Shown here: one piece after another, positions 9,528 to 18,293 of the stretch
Layout: each line of letters begins with the position of its first letter
How positions within the stretch are numbered: the first letter of the stretch is position 1
The notes under the pieces: model-generated
What the model saw: the letters and a program-made list of their open reading frames with translations, nothing else
Told to the model about the DNA's origin: nothing
Database searches by the model: none
From: Polyangiaceae bacterium
Lineage (GTDB): Bacteria > Myxococcota_A > Polyangia > Polyangiales > Polyangiaceae
Reading direction: 5' to 3'
DNA length: 64,000 nucleotides
Assembly (NCBI GenBank): GCA_025936045.1
Contig: JAICUB010000011.1
Location: 91,942-155,941, forward strand
Program-made: the position numbers and the translations under genes

Positions 9528-10442
9528 ATGAACCCCGCCGTCGCGAGCCAACCTGCGCTCAGCCGGTTACTCGAGCTTCAGCTTCGCACGTGGCCCGAGC
9601 ACGAAAAGTTTCTCCGCAAGCGCTTCGAAACGACCGATCTCCTTGCCGCCGAACGCGTCGCCGAGCTCGTGCTCAAGCTGTGCGACGATCCGGAGCTCGT
9701 CACGCGGGACTATCGCTGGCTGTGCAAAAACCTCTACGAGGAAGAGCTGCACCTGCGGCGCACCGGGAGCTATCGCCTCACGCGCTTCGAGGACGCCGTG
9801 CGCGAGGTGTACGCGAACACGGAGTACATGGCGCGCTACATGAACGGCCTGCTCCTCTCACAGGTCTGGTGGGAGAACCACACGCGCGTCATCGACTACT
9901 ACGCGCGTGAGTTCTTGCCCCGGAACGTCGCGGGCTACCGGCACCTCGAGGTCGGGCCGGGCCACGGGCTCTTGCTCCATTTCGCTGCGCGAGACGAGCG
10001 CGCGGCGGAGCTCGCAGGCTGGGACCTCAGCGACGCGAGCCTCAGCGCGACGCGCGACGCGCTCGCTCGACTCGCGGTGCCACGCGAGGTGCTGCTCGAG
10101 AAACGCAACCTGTTCGACGCCCCCGTGGGCGAGCGCCGCTTCGACAGCATCGTCATCAGCGAAGTGTGCGAGCACCTCGAAGATCCACACGCCGCGCTCC
10201 GGAGCCTGCGCCCGCATCTCGCGCCGCAAGGCCGCCTGTTCGTCAATGTTCCCGTGAACAGCCCCGCCCCCGATCACATCTACCTCCTGCGCACGCCTGA
10301 GGAAGCGGTCGAAATGGTGCGCACGAGCGGCTACACCGTGGAAGATCAGCACTTTTTCCCGATGACGGGCTACAGCGAGGCGCGCGCGCGCAAAAACCAG
10401 GTCACCATTTCGTGCGTGATCGTGGGCACGCCGGAGCGCTAG
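9528..10442 (+). CDS. Class I SAM-dependent methyltransferase
   Basis: 304 residues. The SAM-binding motif I is LEVGPGHG near residue 139, followed by an acidic loop (GWDLSD) and a motif near VICEHLEDP-type sequence, typical of methyltransferase type 11/12 proteins. It diverges from the FkbH operon with a 135-bp gap and is followed by a VOC gene. It could methylate the carrier-bound acyl group (as FkbG does for methoxymalonyl-ACP) or another envelope component; the substrate cannot be read from sequence. Confidence 0.85.
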   Translation: MNPAVASQPALSRLLELQLRTWPEHEKFLRKRFETTDLLAAERVAELVLKLCDDPELVTRDYRWLCKNLYEEELHLRRTGSYRLTRFEDAVREVYANTEYMARYMNGLLLSQVWWENHTRVIDYYAREFLPRNVAGYRHLEVGPGHGLLLHFAARDERAAELAGWDLSDASLSATRDALARLAVPREVLLEKRNLFDAPVGERRFDSIVISEVCEHLEDPHAALRSLRPHLAPQGRLFVNVPVNSPAPDHIYLLRTPEEAVEMVRTSGYTVEDQHFFPMTGYSEARARKNQVTISCVIVGTPER

Positions 10443-10459
10443 CTCGAAGACGACTCCGC

Positions 10460-10858
10460 ATGGAGCTTACGTTTCATCACGTCGGAGTCGTCACGCGCGA
10501 TCTCGAGAGCACGGCGCGCGTCTACCGCGCTCTCGGCTACACTGCTTCCGAGCGCTACGAGGATCCGCTCCAGGGCGTCGCGATCGTGTTCATGCGGCGC
10601 GAGGACTCGCCGCTCGTCGAGCTCGTGAGCCCGCTCCATGCCGAATCGCCCGCGCACGGCTGGCTCAAGCGCACCAAGGCCGGCCCGTACCACACCTGTT
10701 ACGAGGTGGCGGTGCTCGAAGACGCGCTCGAGCTCCTGCGGGCCGAGGGCTTCACGCCGACGGGCACGCCGCTCCCCGCCGTCGCCTTCGGCGGACGGCG
10801 CGTCGTGTTCTCGTGGTCGAACGAAGCGGGACTGCTCGAGCTGCTCGAATCGAAGTAA
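10460..10858 (+). CDS. VOC-family (glyoxalase-fold) protein
   Basis: 132 residues with two beta-alpha-beta-beta-beta repeats of the vicinal oxygen chelate fold. It resembles methylmalonyl-CoA epimerase-like members: FHHVGVVTRDL at the N-terminus, YHTCYEV in the middle and a Glu-rich end. ATG 10460 is chosen over an upstream start inside the methyltransferase gene. VOC genes of this type often travel with FkbH/ACP clusters, so a role in processing the same acyl group is plausible but unproven. Confidence 0.82.
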   Translation: MELTFHHVGVVTRDLESTARVYRALGYTASERYEDPLQGVAIVFMRREDSPLVELVSPLHAESPAHGWLKRTKAGPYHTCYEVAVLEDALELLRAEGFTPTGTPLPAVAFGGRRVVFSWSNEAGLLELLESK

Positions 10859-10871
10859 CCGCGACCTTCAC

Positions 10872-13800
10872 TCAATTCGCGGGCGCCACCGCGGGCGGCC
10901 CCTCGGGCGTGCCCGTCAAATCGGTCGGCGACTTGTCGCGAGCGGTCACTTGCGACGCGGTCGTCAGGATGTCCGGCTTCACGGCGAGCTCGAGCTCGCG
11001 ACCGCTCACCGAGCCGTGACAGCCGCCGCAGAGGCCGTTGAAGAGGTCGCGCCGGAAGCTCTGGTGGGCGCGTTCGCCAGGGTAAAACTGCATTTCTTCT
11101 CGCTGCTGGTGCGCGACGGCGCCGCCGTCGCCCGCGAGCTTCGCGTTGATTTCGAGGCTCACGGGCACGCCGCCCGGCAGCAGCATGCTCGCCGAGTTGT
11201 CGCTCTCGACCGGCACGCTGCCGAGCAGCTGGCGGCGAATGTACTGCTGGCCGTACTTGTCGGAGAGCACGTAGCTCCCGCCCGAGCCGAAATCGGTCAC
11301 GCCTGGTTCGGGCGGTAGGTCCTCGTACACGCTGAAGGAGCCGAGCGAAGGGATCTCACGGCCCGAGCGCGTGTTCTGGAACAGGAGGCTGCCGAGGACG
11401 CCCATGTCGAGCACGGTGACGGTGGCGTTCGACCCGCTGCCGATGAAGACCGCGGCGTTTGCTTCGTCGTAGCGCGAGGCGAAGACGCCGTTGTTCGGCT
11501 TCTCGTACACGGCGACCGGCCACAAACAGTCCGCCGCGGGATCGGACACGAGCGGCGTGCGCGCGCCCGTCTGCGGGTTCACGACGACGAGCTCGAATTT
11601 GCCGCTGAAGGCTTCGAGCGCGGCCGTCGTCGGCGAGTAGCTCACGAGCAGGTTGCCGTTCGGCAGCGGCGCCGGGTTGCGATAAGCGCCGAGCGTACCG
11701 CCGAGCTTGCCGGTGGCGTTCGCGTCGAGGATTTTGAGCGAGTGTTGGTAGAACGGCTTGTTCGGCGTCGCGATCGCCGCCGGATCGACCGTGTAGTCGG
11801 CGTCGGTTTCGCTCAGCTGATCGACGCCGACGCTGCGGTTCAAAACCGCGAGCGTTCCGGCGCCGCGCTCGGCGCCCTGGTCGCTCAGGATGAACGCGAG
11901 GTTCTTGTCGGCGAGCTCGACCACGTCGGTGAACTGCGTGAAGTCGATGGTGCTGCGCTGACCGAAGAGCGGGTGATAGTCGCCGCCGTCGAGGTTCATG
12001 CGGCGCCCCGCGAGCTGGTAGAAGTTCGGTGCGCGCTTTTCCGTCGTGAAAATCAGCCGGCCGTCCCGCATGAAGGAGGGCAAAAATTCCTGATTGCTGA
12101 GGAACGTGAGCTGGCGGACGTGGCCGTCGAGCTCCTCGACGTAGAGGTTCGCGTTCAGGCGCGACGGGTCGGCCGGCGTGCGCTGCGGGCCCTGGTACGA
12201 GAACGCCGCGGTGTTCATGACGTTGCCGCGCGTGGACGCGAAGACGATGCGGCCGTCGGGAGCGAACGCAGGGTCGAAGTTGTGCACGAGCTCGCCGTTC
12301 AGGGGTATCGGGTCGCCGCGCTCGTCCTCCGCGGGCGCGTCGATGACGGCGTCGACCGCGCACGAGCCGCCGTTGACGAGGTACACGCGATAGGGGTCGT
12401 TCGCGCTCGTGCGCGCGGCGAAGGCGACACGCTTGCCGTCCCAGGAAACGGCGGGGCGCCGCGCGTCCGTCGTCGCCGGCGCGAGCCCGCAGAGCGCGCT
12501 CAAGCTCGTCTGGCCGGCGAGCGCGACGCTGCCGTCCGCCCCGAAGCTCGCGGCGTTCTCGATCACTTCGGCGCCGGGCTGATACGCGGCGTAGTCCTGC
12601 GGCGTGTCCGGCCCGCTCGTGGCGGCTCGCTTCACGTAGACGACGCCCGAAAACGGCGTCGCGCTCGCCATGCGCTCGGCTTGCTCTTCTTTGAACCACG
12701 CCGAGATCACGCAATACGGCTTCTGGTCGTCGATTGGCCCCGTCGCCGCCGCGTTCAGGTCGCACGGCGTATCGAGCTGCCCGGTGCCGAAAAGCGAACC
12801 GCCGCGGTGGCGAATGCCGCCCGCTTCGGGCGCGAGGTTCTTCGCGATGAGGCGGCTCGCGTTCGGATCGGGCGATTCGAGCGCGAGCTGTTCGAGCGAA
12901 AGCTCGTAGTTGCGCCGCGTGGTCGCGAGGCTGAACTGGCCGCCGCTGCCTCCGCGCAGGCGGTAGTCGTGGAACATCGACGCGGAGTGGCAGCCGAGCA
13001 TCATGCAGCCGCGCTTGACGAGCATCGGTTGCACGCGATCGGCGAAGAACTCGAAGCCCGGGTTCGTCGGAACGTTGGTGGGGCCGCCCTTTTGCGCCGC
13101 CCAGTTCTGGATCGCGACGTAGCCCGGATCGTCGCGCGAGGCGAAGACGGTGCCGCCTTCGTGGAAGGTGCCGCCCGACTCCGGCGCGAGCGCGCGCCGG
13201 AGGATTTCACTCGCCGTGGCGTCCGCCGACACGTAGTCCTGAAGCGCAAAGTAGTTCCAGCGCGTGCCCTCCGGCGTGGTGCCGCAGGTGAGGTGCAGCG
13301 CGTTCGAGGACGCGCCGTGGCAATTGCCGTTCGCGCATCGCGCGGACACGACGGGCGCCACCGTCGCGACGAAAGTGCCGTAGTCGGGTGTGGCCGGATC
13401 GGTCGCGGGATCGAACAGCGGATCTCTGCCGGGCGACTCCGTGCACGGGTCGAGCTGTCGAGCGGGGACCGCGGGCGGCGCGTTGTTTTCGGCCGCGCCG
13501 TTCCTGATCCACGTGTCGAGCGTCACGTACTGCGCGCTCGTGAAGTCGATCTGGTTCTTGGCGTCGTGCGTGACGGCCGTGGTGATGATCAGCGGATCTT
13601 CCGCGCGCCAATTGGTGAGCGACAACTTGAAGGGCGGGAGCACCTTGAGCAGGAGCCCCGGCACGCCGTACGGCCCGTAGTCGACCAGCAGATCACGCCG
13701 CAGCGTGAGGGTGTCGTAGCTTTCGAACGACAAGTTGCCGTCGGCGTTGCCGTTGCCGTCCGAGACGTGACAGCTCGACCCGGCGCCGCTCGGCGTGCAG

Positions 13801-13946
13801 CCGGCCGTGTGAATCGCCGGCTCGATCTTGCGGTCGTAAAAGGTGGTGTTGCCGTAGTCCGAGCCGCTCCGCTCACAGCCGGCCGTGACCGAGAAAAGAG
13901 CGACGAGGGCGAGCGAAGCGGGCGCAGATCTTGGGCGAAACCGCAC
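10872..13946 (-). CDS. Large lipoprotein with cytochrome c-like and beta-propeller regions
   Basis: 1024 residues with a lipoprotein signal (lipobox VTAGC, Cys24). The N-terminal half is PSCyt-like: besides one standard CGGCH near the C-terminus it has two CX4CH motifs (CANGNCH, CMMLGCH) and a CX8CH. The centre has PD40/WD40-type repeats (AVSWDGKRVAF, DPAFAPDGRIVFAS). The protein resembles hydrazine synthase alpha-related proteins in layout. It probably sits on the outer side of a membrane and binds heme; whether the long-spaced motifs take heme is unknown. It is third in a three-gene minus-strand cluster. Confidence 0.8.
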   Translation of the reverse strand: MRFRPRSAPASLALVALFSVTAGCERSGSDYGNTTFYDRKIEPAIHTAGCTPSGAGSSCHVSDGNGNADGNLSFESYDTLTLRRDLLVDYGPYGVPGLLLKVLPPFKLSLTNWRAEDPLIITTAVTHDAKNQIDFTSAQYVTLDTWIRNGAAENNAPPAVPARQLDPCTESPGRDPLFDPATDPATPDYGTFVATVAPVVSARCANGNCHGASSNALHLTCGTTPEGTRWNYFALQDYVSADATASEILRRALAPESGGTFHEGGTVFASRDDPGYVAIQNWAAQKGGPTNVPTNPGFEFFADRVQPMLVKRGCMMLGCHSASMFHDYRLRGGSGGQFSLATTRRNYELSLEQLALESPDPNASRLIAKNLAPEAGGIRHRGGSLFGTGQLDTPCDLNAAATGPIDDQKPYCVISAWFKEEQAERMASATPFSGVVYVKRAATSGPDTPQDYAAYQPGAEVIENAASFGADGSVALAGQTSLSALCGLAPATTDARRPAVSWDGKRVAFAARTSANDPYRVYLVNGGSCAVDAVIDAPAEDERGDPIPLNGELVHNFDPAFAPDGRIVFASTRGNVMNTAAFSYQGPQRTPADPSRLNANLYVEELDGHVRQLTFLSNQEFLPSFMRDGRLIFTTEKRAPNFYQLAGRRMNLDGGDYHPLFGQRSTIDFTQFTDVVELADKNLAFILSDQGAERGAGTLAVLNRSVGVDQLSETDADYTVDPAAIATPNKPFYQHSLKILDANATGKLGGTLGAYRNPAPLPNGNLLVSYSPTTAALEAFSGKFELVVVNPQTGARTPLVSDPAADCLWPVAVYEKPNNGVFASRYDEANAAVFIGSGSNATVTVLDMGVLGSLLFQNTRSGREIPSLGSFSVYEDLPPEPGVTDFGSGGSYVLSDKYGQQYIRRQLLGSVPVESDNSASMLLPGGVPVSLEINAKLAGDGGAVAHQQREEMQFYPGERAHQSFRRDLFNGLCGGCHGSVSGRELELAVKPDILTTASQVTARDKSPTDLTGTPEGPPAVAPAN

Positions 13947-14045
13947 GTTCCTCAGGGTAGCCTCCGCCGCCGTCGACGGGAAGAGGGCGTCGTTCGAGTC
14001 GGAAGCCGTGGTTGGCGCCGGTGTAGGTGCGGCTCGAACGGCCGC

Positions 14046-14999
14046 TCACCTCGTCGAGCCGCCGAGCGCGATCGTCGCGAAGCGCGCGGCGTCGCGTACG
14101 AAGGCGTCCGGATCGTGCTGCGCGGCCAGCACCGCGTCGAGCGCGTTGCCGTCGCGGATTTGACCGAGCGACCAAACCGCGGACTTGCGTACGCTCGCGT
14201 CCGGCTCGTTGTCGGCGGACGCGAGGAACACGAGGACGTCCACCGAGTCCTTCACGCGCATCGTGCCGAGCGCGGCCGCGGCGCTCTGCCGGACGAGCGC
14301 CGAGTCGTCGCCCACGAGGCTCGCGATGGCCGCGACGTTCGTGAAGACGTTCACGCGCGTCGCCGCATGCAGGGCCGCGAGCCGCACCGAAGCGTCGGCG
14401 TCGTTCATCGCGTACCCGAGCTCGCCGTTCGTGCCTTCGGTGTTCATGCGCTCGAGCGCCTGCACCGCCGACGCCCGCACGAGCGGCGAGCCGTCCGTGC
14501 GAATCGCCGTCGCCAGGTACTTCGCGCCCTCGAGCGACAAAAACTCGCCGAGCGCGTTGGCCGCGCGCGAGCGCCGCGACTCCGACTGCGACTGATCGGC
14601 GAGCGTATCGATCACCTGCGAGTACACCTCCCCCGGCCCGAACACGCCGAAGATGCGGCGCCGGAGCCACCAGGCAGCGATCTCGCGCGTCTTCGTGTGC
14701 GAGTCGTAGAGCAGGCCGGCTACGAGCGGGATGCACGAGAGGCACTCGACCTTCTCACCGTGCTCGAGCGTCGACCAGATACGCGTCGGCGCGAAATTCG
14801 GGTTGCCCTTGCTGTCGAAGAGCGACCGAATCGCTTCGGGCGTGCTCACGTTCTCGAGTGAGGAGTTCTGGAGGTTTTGGTACACCGCCGCGCGACCGGC
14901 GTGGGTGCTCGGGTCGTCGTCGGCGCGCGCCGAGGAGGGCATTGCGGCGAGGCCGAGCGCCGCCGCGCTCACGAAGAAGCTCTTGAGGATTTTCGTCAT
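14046..14999 (-). CDS. Secreted HEAT-repeat protein
   Basis: 317 residues. A signal peptide (cleavage after SSARA near residue 25) is followed by HEAT/PBS-lyase-like repeats across most of the chain. A CLSC motif stands before the repeats. ATG 14999 has a good ribosome site (GGAG, 8 nt away); the long ORF upstream of it is a shadow of the next gene. It lies 24 bp after the HzsA-like gene and 99 bp before the large cytochrome gene, so it may be a scaffold for these two proteins. Confidence 0.85.
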   Translation of the reverse strand: MTKILKSFFVSAAALGLAAMPSSARADDDPSTHAGRAAVYQNLQNSSLENVSTPEAIRSLFDSKGNPNFAPTRIWSTLEHGEKVECLSCIPLVAGLLYDSHTKTREIAAWWLRRRIFGVFGPGEVYSQVIDTLADQSQSESRRSRAANALGEFLSLEGAKYLATAIRTDGSPLVRASAVQALERMNTEGTNGELGYAMNDADASVRLAALHAATRVNVFTNVAAIASLVGDDSALVRQSAAAALGTMRVKDSVDVLVFLASADNEPDASVRKSAVWSLGQIRDGNALDAVLAAQHDPDAFVRDAARFATIALGGSTR

Positions 15000-15022
15000 T
15001 GCCGTTTCTCCGTGCTTCCTGC

Positions 15023-17377
15023 TCAGAACTGCGTCCCGGCGCCGACCGGATCGCTGGTGAAGGGTTGGAACGCCGTGTTCTGGCGCGAGTAGAACTGACC
15101 GCCCATGTCGATGGCCCGGATGAGCTTCACGAGCTCGTCGCGCGTGAGGCCCGCGACCGCTGCGTGATCGACGTGCGTGCCGCCGGCCACGGTGCCCATG
15201 TTGTCGTCCGGCGGAATCGGCGTGCCGAGCTTCCAGGCGTAGTCGGTAGCGTCCGTCGCCGCGGTGACGTTGAGCTTCTCGATCAACTTGCTGTGGCGCG
15301 CGTCGCTCGGGACGGCCCAGCGCGGCGGCACCGTGCCCGTCACCATCGCGCCGTCGCGGCCCATCTCCATCGAGAGCGCGGCCGGGTAGAACATGGACAC
15401 GTACGAGCTCGGGTACGTCTTCTCCTGACGGTCGTACTTGACGGTGATCGGCGTATCGGAAAGATCGAGACGCGGGATCTTGTACATCGTCGCGACCATG
15501 CCCGTGGCCGCGTCCGTCGTGGAGACGGTGTAAAAGTCCTGCGGCCCGTTGCCGTTGGTGGTCGTGTTGTGGCACTGGACGCAGCGCGCGTTCAGCAGCG
15601 CCTGGATCTCGTTGCCGTTCTGCGCGTCGTTCGCGTACGCCCACGGGAACTCCGTGCGCGACGCGATCGGCAGATTGAACATCTCCGGATCCTTACCGGC
15701 GGCGACGGTGAGTTGCTGATCGGAGGGCCGCACGTCGGAGGTGCGATCCTCGTGGCAGCCGCCGCAGACGCGGCTTTCGCCCGGCATGCCCTGAATCCAG
15801 GTCGTCTGGCTGCGGATCGCCATGTCGTAGCGATCGATCGGCTGGAGGTGCATCGGGATGTAAGGCGGCACCTGCGCCATCCACGAGCCGTCGGAGTTGA
15901 TCTTCGCTTCACCGAGGATGGCGGCGCCTTCCGCCATCGTCAGACCGAACATGGTCGCGCCCGGCGCAGCCTCGGTCGAGAAGCCTTCGATGATGCGTAC
16001 GCGGACCGCCTCGCCGAGCGCGTCGTCCAGCGTGGTGTTGTCGAACTCGGCACCGCTCACGTGCTCGCCGTGGCGCGACGTGAGCGACGTCTGCTGGATG
16101 TCGATCGAGCCGATGGTCGCCGCAACCGTGTCGTCCTGTAGGTCCTGGCGCGACGGCACGAGGGGCGGCTCGTCGCGTGCGACAATCGCGCGCGCGTAGA
16201 GCTCCCAAGTCGTGTCGTGGTTCACGACGATGTCGTTCGAACGCGTCTGCTCGTCGTAGAGGTAAATGCCGTAGTCGGGCGGCGTGAGATCGAACTCGTT
16301 CTGGTCGTTCACGACGCCGGGTGCCCAGGAGACGAGCAAGCGGCCGTCGGGCAGCACCGTCGGCGAGCGGTAGCGGCCGATCGGCGACGGATCGTCGCCC
16401 GTCGGCACGCCCGGCGTGACCACCGTGAAAGCTCCCGTTTTCTCCTCGTCGATGCGCGTCGGATCTTTCGCGGAGCGTGCGTCGTAACGAAACAGCGCGC
16501 CCGCCTGAATCGTATTCTCCCGGTTCGTGACGACGCCGACGAAGACGTTGGGCGTCGCGGTCTCGTTCACCTGCACGAGCGAGTTGCCCGGCTTGTCGTG
16601 CTGGCCGCCGACGGCCGTGATCTGCGTGCAGTCCGGGTTCATCGCGAAGAGCTTCACGTCGTTGACGTTCTCGAGGTGCTCCCAGCGCGAGAAGCCGACG
16701 CGCCCGTCCGACATGCTGAAGAGCGTCACGATGTGCGACAAATTCTGCGAGCAGAGCTTGCGATCCGCGTCGCCGCCGTCGGTCGTCACCGTGCCGAGCT
16801 GCGTCACGACGCGCGAGTGGTTGTACTCGTCGGCGCGCGTGCCCATCGGCGTGTACGCCTCGTTCGTCACGAACACGATGCGGCTCGAGTCCGCCCAGAC
16901 CGCGTTGATGTCGTCGTACTCTCCGAAGGTGAGCTGGTGACGCTCGTAGATGCCGCTGTCGTCCGGCGTCACGGCCGTCCAGTAGACGTGGTAGTGGTCA
17001 CTGTCCGACGTCTTCATCGTGAAGAGGACCCGCGACCCGTCGAAGCTCACGTCGACGCTCGAGATGTCCGCCTCGTCGAGGTCGCCGATCAGGTTCTGCG
17101 TGTCCGCCGTCCTGAGGTCGTACAGCTCGAGCTTGCCGCCCGGCTCGTAGCGCCCGTAGTCCATCACCTGGCCCATGCCGCCCGCGACGTCGATGCTCGT
17201 CGCATTGCCGTTGGCGTCCGTCAGCGTGTTCTGCCGCACGGCGTAGACGATCTTCGACACGTCCGTCTTGCTGTTGTCCGGCGCGAGCGTGTCGGACGTA
17301 CCCGTGCAGGCGACGAGGCCGAGCAGCGAGAGGAGCGGCAGGGCAGTGGTGAGGTGGCGAGCCATGCCTCCAAGCAT
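15023..17377 (-). CDS. HzsA-related diheme-type lipoprotein
   Basis: 784 residues with a lipoprotein signal (lipobox LVAC). A beta-propeller-like region (FDGSRVLFT, LPDGRLLVSW repeats) leads to a C-terminal part with two CX2CH heme motifs, CGGCH and CVQCH. It matches the domain family named after hydrazine synthase alpha, which is widespread in bacteria that do not make hydrazine. Start is either 17377 or 17365; a GGAGG lies only one base before the second. It is the first gene of the three-gene secreted cytochrome/HEAT cluster. Redox partner unknown. Confidence 0.83.
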   Translation of the reverse strand: MLGGMARHLTTALPLLSLLGLVACTGTSDTLAPDNSKTDVSKIVYAVRQNTLTDANGNATSIDVAGGMGQVMDYGRYEPGGKLELYDLRTADTQNLIGDLDEADISSVDVSFDGSRVLFTMKTSDSDHYHVYWTAVTPDDSGIYERHQLTFGEYDDINAVWADSSRIVFVTNEAYTPMGTRADEYNHSRVVTQLGTVTTDGGDADRKLCSQNLSHIVTLFSMSDGRVGFSRWEHLENVNDVKLFAMNPDCTQITAVGGQHDKPGNSLVQVNETATPNVFVGVVTNRENTIQAGALFRYDARSAKDPTRIDEEKTGAFTVVTPGVPTGDDPSPIGRYRSPTVLPDGRLLVSWAPGVVNDQNEFDLTPPDYGIYLYDEQTRSNDIVVNHDTTWELYARAIVARDEPPLVPSRQDLQDDTVAATIGSIDIQQTSLTSRHGEHVSGAEFDNTTLDDALGEAVRVRIIEGFSTEAAPGATMFGLTMAEGAAILGEAKINSDGSWMAQVPPYIPMHLQPIDRYDMAIRSQTTWIQGMPGESRVCGGCHEDRTSDVRPSDQQLTVAAGKDPEMFNLPIASRTEFPWAYANDAQNGNEIQALLNARCVQCHNTTTNGNGPQDFYTVSTTDAATGMVATMYKIPRLDLSDTPITVKYDRQEKTYPSSYVSMFYPAALSMEMGRDGAMVTGTVPPRWAVPSDARHSKLIEKLNVTAATDATDYAWKLGTPIPPDDNMGTVAGGTHVDHAAVAGLTRDELVKLIRAIDMGGQFYSRQNTAFQPFTSDPVGAGTQF

Positions 17378-17507
17378 GCAGATTGCGCACCAGCGGAAGA
17401 ATCGCGTAATTTCAGCGAGTTAGGCGCCCAAGCTGGGTCCTCTACCCACCACTTCACACGCGGCGCGGGGGCCGTCGCCCCCCAATCGTGCGAAGACTGG
17501 GCTCGCC

Positions 17508-18188
17508 TTGGCCCACCCGAACATCACCTTCGATTCCAACGGCCTCGTCACCGCCGTCGCGCAGGATCGCGCGACCGGCGAGGTGCGCATGGTCGCATGG
17601 ATGAACGCGGACGCGCTCGAGCAGACGCTCGCGACGGGGCTCGCCACCTTCTTCAGTCGCTCGCGCCAGAAGCTGTGGGTGAAGGGGGAAACGAGCGGTC
17701 ATCGCCTGCGCGTCGCGAGCGTGATGGCCGACTGCGACGCGGACACGCTGCTCCTTCTGGTCGATCCGGAGGGTGCCTCGTGCCACACGGGCCGCCCGAC
17801 CTGCTTCTTCCGCCGCGTGACCGACGGCGGGCTCGGCGAGCCGGAGCGACAAGCCCTGCCGTATCTTTTCGAGCTCGAGGCAACGATCGCCGAGCGCGCC
17901 GCGGCGACGGCCGAGAAGAGCTACACGAAGTCCCTGCTCGACGCGGGCGCGTCCAAGATCAATAAGAAGATCGAGGAAGAGGCCGGGGAGGTCGCGCGAG
18001 CCATCGCCGGGGAGAGCGACGAGCGCGTGGCGAGCGAGGCCGCGGACGTGCTCTACCACCTGCTCGTGGGTCTGCGGCTGCGCCAAGTCCCGCTCCGCGC
18101 GGTCGTCCAAAAGCTCATCGAGCGCTCCTCGCAGTCGGGACATGCGGAGAAAGCCGCGCGAAACGCGGACGGGACCGGCCCGGCGTAG
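17508..18188 (+). CDS. hisI: HisIE: phosphoribosyl-AMP cyclohydrolase / phosphoribosyl-ATP pyrophosphatase
   Basis: 226 residues catalysing two consecutive steps of histidine synthesis. The N-terminal HisI domain shows [12 protein letters not shown] and the metal motif DCDADT followed by CHTG. The C-terminal HisE domain shows [13 protein letters not shown] and EAADVLYH. No ATG is available; TTG 17508 is the only suitable start in frame. The gene stands alone, away from other his genes. Confidence 0.93.
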   Translation: MAHPNITFDSNGLVTAVAQDRATGEVRMVAWMNADALEQTLATGLATFFSRSRQKLWVKGETSGHRLRVASVMADCDADTLLLLVDPEGASCHTGRPTCFFRRVTDGGLGEPERQALPYLFELEATIAERAAATAEKSYTKSLLDAGASKINKKIEEEAGEVARAIAGESDERVASEAADVLYHLLVGLRLRQVPLRAVVQKLIERSSQSGHAEKAARNADGTGPA

Positions 18189-18293
18189 CCGCGAACCTAC
18201 ATTGGACGCTCGGCGCGTGGGGCGCCGCTCGGCGGCCGGAGAGCTTCGTTTGACCCTGCTCGGCGTGCCCGGCTATCGTGGCTCACCCGCGAG

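Noticed and set aside
11742..14861. Long plus-strand open frame of over 1000 codons
   Set aside because: It is an Arg/Val-rich shadow of the cytochrome lipoprotein and HEAT genes; the minus strand has signal peptides and heme motifs. High GC produces such frames throughout the window.
10872..17377. True hydrazine synthase (anammox)
   Set aside because: Only a domain relationship. No HzsB/C-type genes are here and the family is common in bacteria that do not perform anammox.
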